From: Piscicoccus intestinalis NBRC 104926
GTDB lineage: Bacteria; Actinomycetota; Actinomycetes; Actinomycetales; Dermatophilaceae
Assembly: GCF_001515525.1 (NCBI RefSeq)
Contig: NZ_BCNQ01000018.1
Coordinates: 1 to 52,809, forward strand
Reading direction: 5' to 3'
Length of the DNA: 52,809 nucleotides
The position numbers and the translations under genes were made by a program. This document shows positions 50,851 through 52,809 of the stretch, one piece after another. The notes beneath the pieces were generated by a model that ran no database searches, was not told where the DNA came from, and saw only the letters and a program-made list of their open reading frames with translations. How positions within the stretch are numbered: the first letter of the stretch is position 1; each line of letters begins with the position of its first letter.

Positions 50851-51549
50851 TCAGGCCCCGACGAGCTTGTAGCCGGCCCCGCGCACGGTGACGATGTGCT
50901 CGGCGCCGATCTTGGCGCGCAGTCGCTGCACGGTGACCTCGACGACGTGCGGGTCGCCCCACGAGGCGTCGCCCCAGACGAGGTCGAGAAGTTGTGGCCG
51001 TGAGAGCACCCGTCCGGTGTGGTCGAGAAACGCCTCCAGCAGCCGGAACTCGGTGCTGGACAAGGTGATCCGCTCCTCGTCGCGATGCACGACCATGCCC
51101 GGGCGGTCGATGCGCAGCGCCCCGAGGCGCACCTCCTGCGAGCGCGGCGCCCCACCCCGGCGCAGCACCGCGCGCAGCCGCGCGGCGAGCACGTCGCCGT
51201 CGAACGGCTTGACGACGTAGTCGTCGGCGCCCGCCTCGAAGCCCGCGAGCTGGTCGTGCGGCAGGTCGCGCGCGGTGAGCACGACCGCGGGCACGTCGAG
51301 GCGCTCGCGGGCGCGCCGCACGAACGTGATGCCGTCCATGCGCGGCATGACGACGTCGACGAGCAGCACGTCGGGGTCGACCGTCGCCAGCTTCTCCAGG
51401 CCGTCGATGCCGTCGTCGGCGGTCGCCACCCGAAACCCGTGCCGCTGCAGCACCAATCGCGTCGTCACCTGCAGCGTCTCGTCGTCCTCGACGAGCAGCA
51501 CGAGCGGCCCGTTCGGATCGCCCTCGTCCCCAGCCCTGTCGTTACCCAC
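50851..51549 (-). CDS. OmpR/PhoB-family response regulator (orphan)
   Basis: The 232-residue regulator has a receiver domain (LVLLVEDDETLQVT, phospho-Asp in VLLVDVVMPRMDG, Lys in YVVKPFDG) and a winged-helix output domain (LSSTEFRLLEAFLDHTGRVLSRPQLL, VVEVTVQRLRAKIGAE). No kinase gene is adjacent in this window. The GTG at 51549 lies 6 bases after TAGCCT, suggesting a leaderless mRNA. Confidence 0.92.
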   Translation of the reverse strand: MGNDRAGDEGDPNGPLVLLVEDDETLQVTTRLVLQRHGFRVATADDGIDGLEKLATVDPDVLLVDVVMPRMDGITFVRRARERLDVPAVVLTARDLPHDQLAGFEAGADDYVVKPFDGDVLAARLRAVLRRGGAPRSQEVRLGALRIDRPGMVVHRDEERITLSSTEFRLLEAFLDHTGRVLSRPQLLDLVWGDASWGDPHVVEVTVQRLRAKIGAEHIVTVRGAGYKLVGA

Positions 51550-51555
51550 CCGACC

Positions 51556-51561
51556 AGGCTA
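51556..51561 (-). promoter_or_regulatory. Candidate -10 box, leaderless start of OmpR-type gene
   Basis: TAGCCT on the minus strand is followed by GGTCGG and the GTG start. No clear -35 is seen. Confidence 0.4.
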
Positions 51562-51589
51562 AACGCCGGCTCGCCACGGCCGGTGAGGG

Positions 51590-52809
51590 TCAGAACGGAT
51601 AGTGCCGCGCGCCCTGCTGCACGGTGATCCAGCGCAGGTCGGTGAACTCGCGCACCCCGGCCTCGCCGCCGAAGCGCCCCCAGCCCGAGGCCTTGACGCC
51701 CCCGAACGGCATCTGCGGCTCGTCGTGCACGGTCGGCCCGTTGACGTGGCAGATGCCCGACTCGATGCGCCCGGCCACCTCCAGCGCCCGCGCCGCGTCG
51801 CGCCCGAAGACCGCCGCCGACAGGCCGTACTCGGTGTCGTTCGCCGCGGCCACCGCTGCGTCGACGCCCGCGACCCGCATGATCGACTTCACCGGACCGA
51901 ACGACTCCTCGCGCCAGATCCGCATGTCCGCGGTGACCCCGTCGAGCAGCGTCGCGCCCATCAGCGTGGAGTCGGCCCGCTCGCCGGCGACGACCCGCGC
52001 CCCGGCGGCCACCGCGTCGTCGAGCAGCTCGTTGCAGCGCTCCACGGTGCCCGCGTCGATGACCGAGCCGAGCACGACGTGCCCGCTCGGGTCGCCGACG
52101 GGCAGCGAGCCCGCCTTGGCGGCGAGCGCCTCGACGAACTCGTCGGCGACCGCCTCGTCGACGATGATCCGCTCGGTCGACATGCAGATCTGCCCGGAGT
52201 TGGCGAAGGCGCCGAACGCCGCGGCGTCGACCGCCTGCTCGACGTCGGCGTCGTCGAGCACGACGAATGGGGCCTTGCCGCCGAGCTCGAGCACGCACGG
52301 CGTGAGGTGCTCGCCGCACAACCGGCCGATGACGCGGCCGACCTGCGTCGATCCCGTGAAGTTGACGCGCCGCACGGCCGGGTGGGCGATCATCGCCTCG
52401 ACGACCGCCGGGGCGTCCTGCGGCGCGTGGGAGACGAAGTTGACGACTCCGGCCGGCAGGCCCGCCTCCAGGAGGGCGTCGACGATGAGCCGGTGGATGC
52501 GCGGGCACTTCTCGCTGGCCTTGAAGACGACCGTGTTGCCGACGGCCAGCGGTGTGGCCAGGGCGCGCACGCCGAGAATGATCGGGGCGTTCCAGGGCGC
52601 CATGCCGAGCACGACCCCGGCCGGCTGGCGGACCGCCATGGCGAGGCTGCCGGGCACGTCGGAGGGGATCGTCTCGCCGCGCACGAGCGTCGTCAGCCCG
52701 GCGGCCTCGCGCAGGATGCCGGCGGCGAGCCCCAGGTTGAACTGCGCCCAGTGGCCCGGCGCGCCGGTCTCGGCCAGCGTCGCCGCGACGAACTCGTCCG
52801 CCTTGGCCT
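51590..52809 (-). CDS. Aldehyde dehydrogenase (N-terminus beyond window)
   Basis: The visible 406 or so codons cover most of an NAD(P)-dependent aldehyde dehydrogenase: PWNAPIILGVRALATPLAVGN, NFTGSTQVG, the general-base Glu in ELGGKAP, the nucleophile Cys in SGQICMSTERI, and EESFGPV. The GQICMSTERI form is common in aromatic-aldehyde (salicylaldehyde/vanillin-type) dehydrogenases, a weak hint at the substrate. The frame remains open to the window edge, so the start is not seen; an internal GTG at 52684 is not the real start. Confidence 0.9.
   Translation of the reverse strand, partial: AKADEFVAATLAETGAPGHWAQFNLGLAAGILREAAGLTTLVRGETIPSDVPGSLAMAVRQPAGVVLGMAPWNAPIILGVRALATPLAVGNTVVFKASEKCPRIHRLIVDALLEAGLPAGVVNFVSHAPQDAPAVVEAMIAHPAVRRVNFTGSTQVGRVIGRLCGEHLTPCVLELGGKAPFVVLDDADVEQAVDAAAFGAFANSGQICMSTERIIVDEAVADEFVEALAAKAGSLPVGDPSGHVVLGSVIDAGTVERCNELLDDAVAAGARVVAGERADSTLMGATLLDGVTADMRIWREESFGPVKSIMRVAGVDAAVAAANDTEYGLSAAVFGRDAARALEVAGRIESGICHVNGPTVHDEPQMPFGGVKASGWGRFGGEAGVREFTDLRWITVQQGARHYPF

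Noticed and set aside
51590-52684. Complete aldehyde dehydrogenase starting at the GTG at 52684
   Set aside because: The frame continues upstream with family-like sequence to the window edge, so the gene is cut by the window.

Overview
The window is very GC-rich, uses GTG starts often, has tightly overlapping genes, and carries actinobacterial signatures: a coproporphyrin-type ferrochelatase with a C-terminal cysteine cluster, promoters of the RecA-NDp/PafBC type, a Zur-controlled znu operon, and apparent leaderless starts. It is most likely chromosomal DNA of a high-GC actinobacterium. Micrococcales (Dermacoccaceae or Intrasporangiaceae) is my guess, but that is inference. No rRNA, tRNA, prophage, insertion sequence or CRISPR array was seen.

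Layout. 1-8026 (all minus): a molybdenum hydroxylase locus read in the order coxD (MoxR ATPase), coxE (VWA), xdhC/coxI, then coxS-coxL-coxM-coxG. CoxL has the AYRGAGR active-site loop and the genes are in S-L-M order, both marks of the form II (CO-dehydrogenase-like) family. 8086-12953: a secreted zinc metalloprotease, a hypothetical gene, two alkylation-repair genes (tag, ogt), a VIT-family metal transporter and a PCMT methyltransferase. 13040-19733: a DesK/DesR-like two-component system, a membrane-associated alpha/beta hydrolase, a quinone oxidoreductase broken by an in-frame TAG, a DUF1992 protein and an MFS carrier. 20112-28409: an ArsR-like regulator, a Leu/Val-type dehydrogenase, an amidohydrolase, an AEC carrier, ferrochelatase, ornithine aminotransferase and a LON-domain protein. 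28612-33652: two exported proteins and the zinc-uptake operon znuA-znuC-znuB-zur behind a Zur box. 33802-37919: pyridoxal kinase (PdxK/ThiD family), a Cys-rich 90-residue protein, a Bcr/CflA transporter, a gamma carbonic anhydrase and a cell-wall amidase. 38180-44420: a compact three-gene unit (RecB/Cas4-like nuclease-helicase, 2OG-Fe(II) oxygenase, DUF4037 nucleotidyltransferase-like). 44483-49342: a sugar/polyol catabolic region (zinc alcohol dehydrogenase, split transketolase, SDR, GntR regulator). 49355-52809: an M20 amidohydrolase, an orphan OmpR-type regulator and a truncated aldehyde dehydrogenase.

Regulation and structure. At least five promoters match tTGTCRGtg-N8-TAnnnT, the motif known in mycobacteria for RecA-independent, PafBC-dependent DNA-damage induction. 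They precede tag, a divergent hydrolase/oxidoreductase pair, an MFS gene and a gamma carbonic anhydrase; a weaker match precedes the nuclease-helicase unit. Two copies, in opposite orientation, of a ~125-bp palindromic element lie at 22191-22317 and 50695-50820, and their stems differ by compensatory changes. Other candidate regulatory signals are a 34-bp inverted repeat between the VIT and PCMT genes, an 18-bp operator over the -35 box of the SDR/transketolase operon, and a ~30-bp AT-rich palindrome after pdxK. Short in-frame tandem repeats are common at protein ends and in linkers, most strikingly a VNAADA array inside the helicase core of the nuclease.
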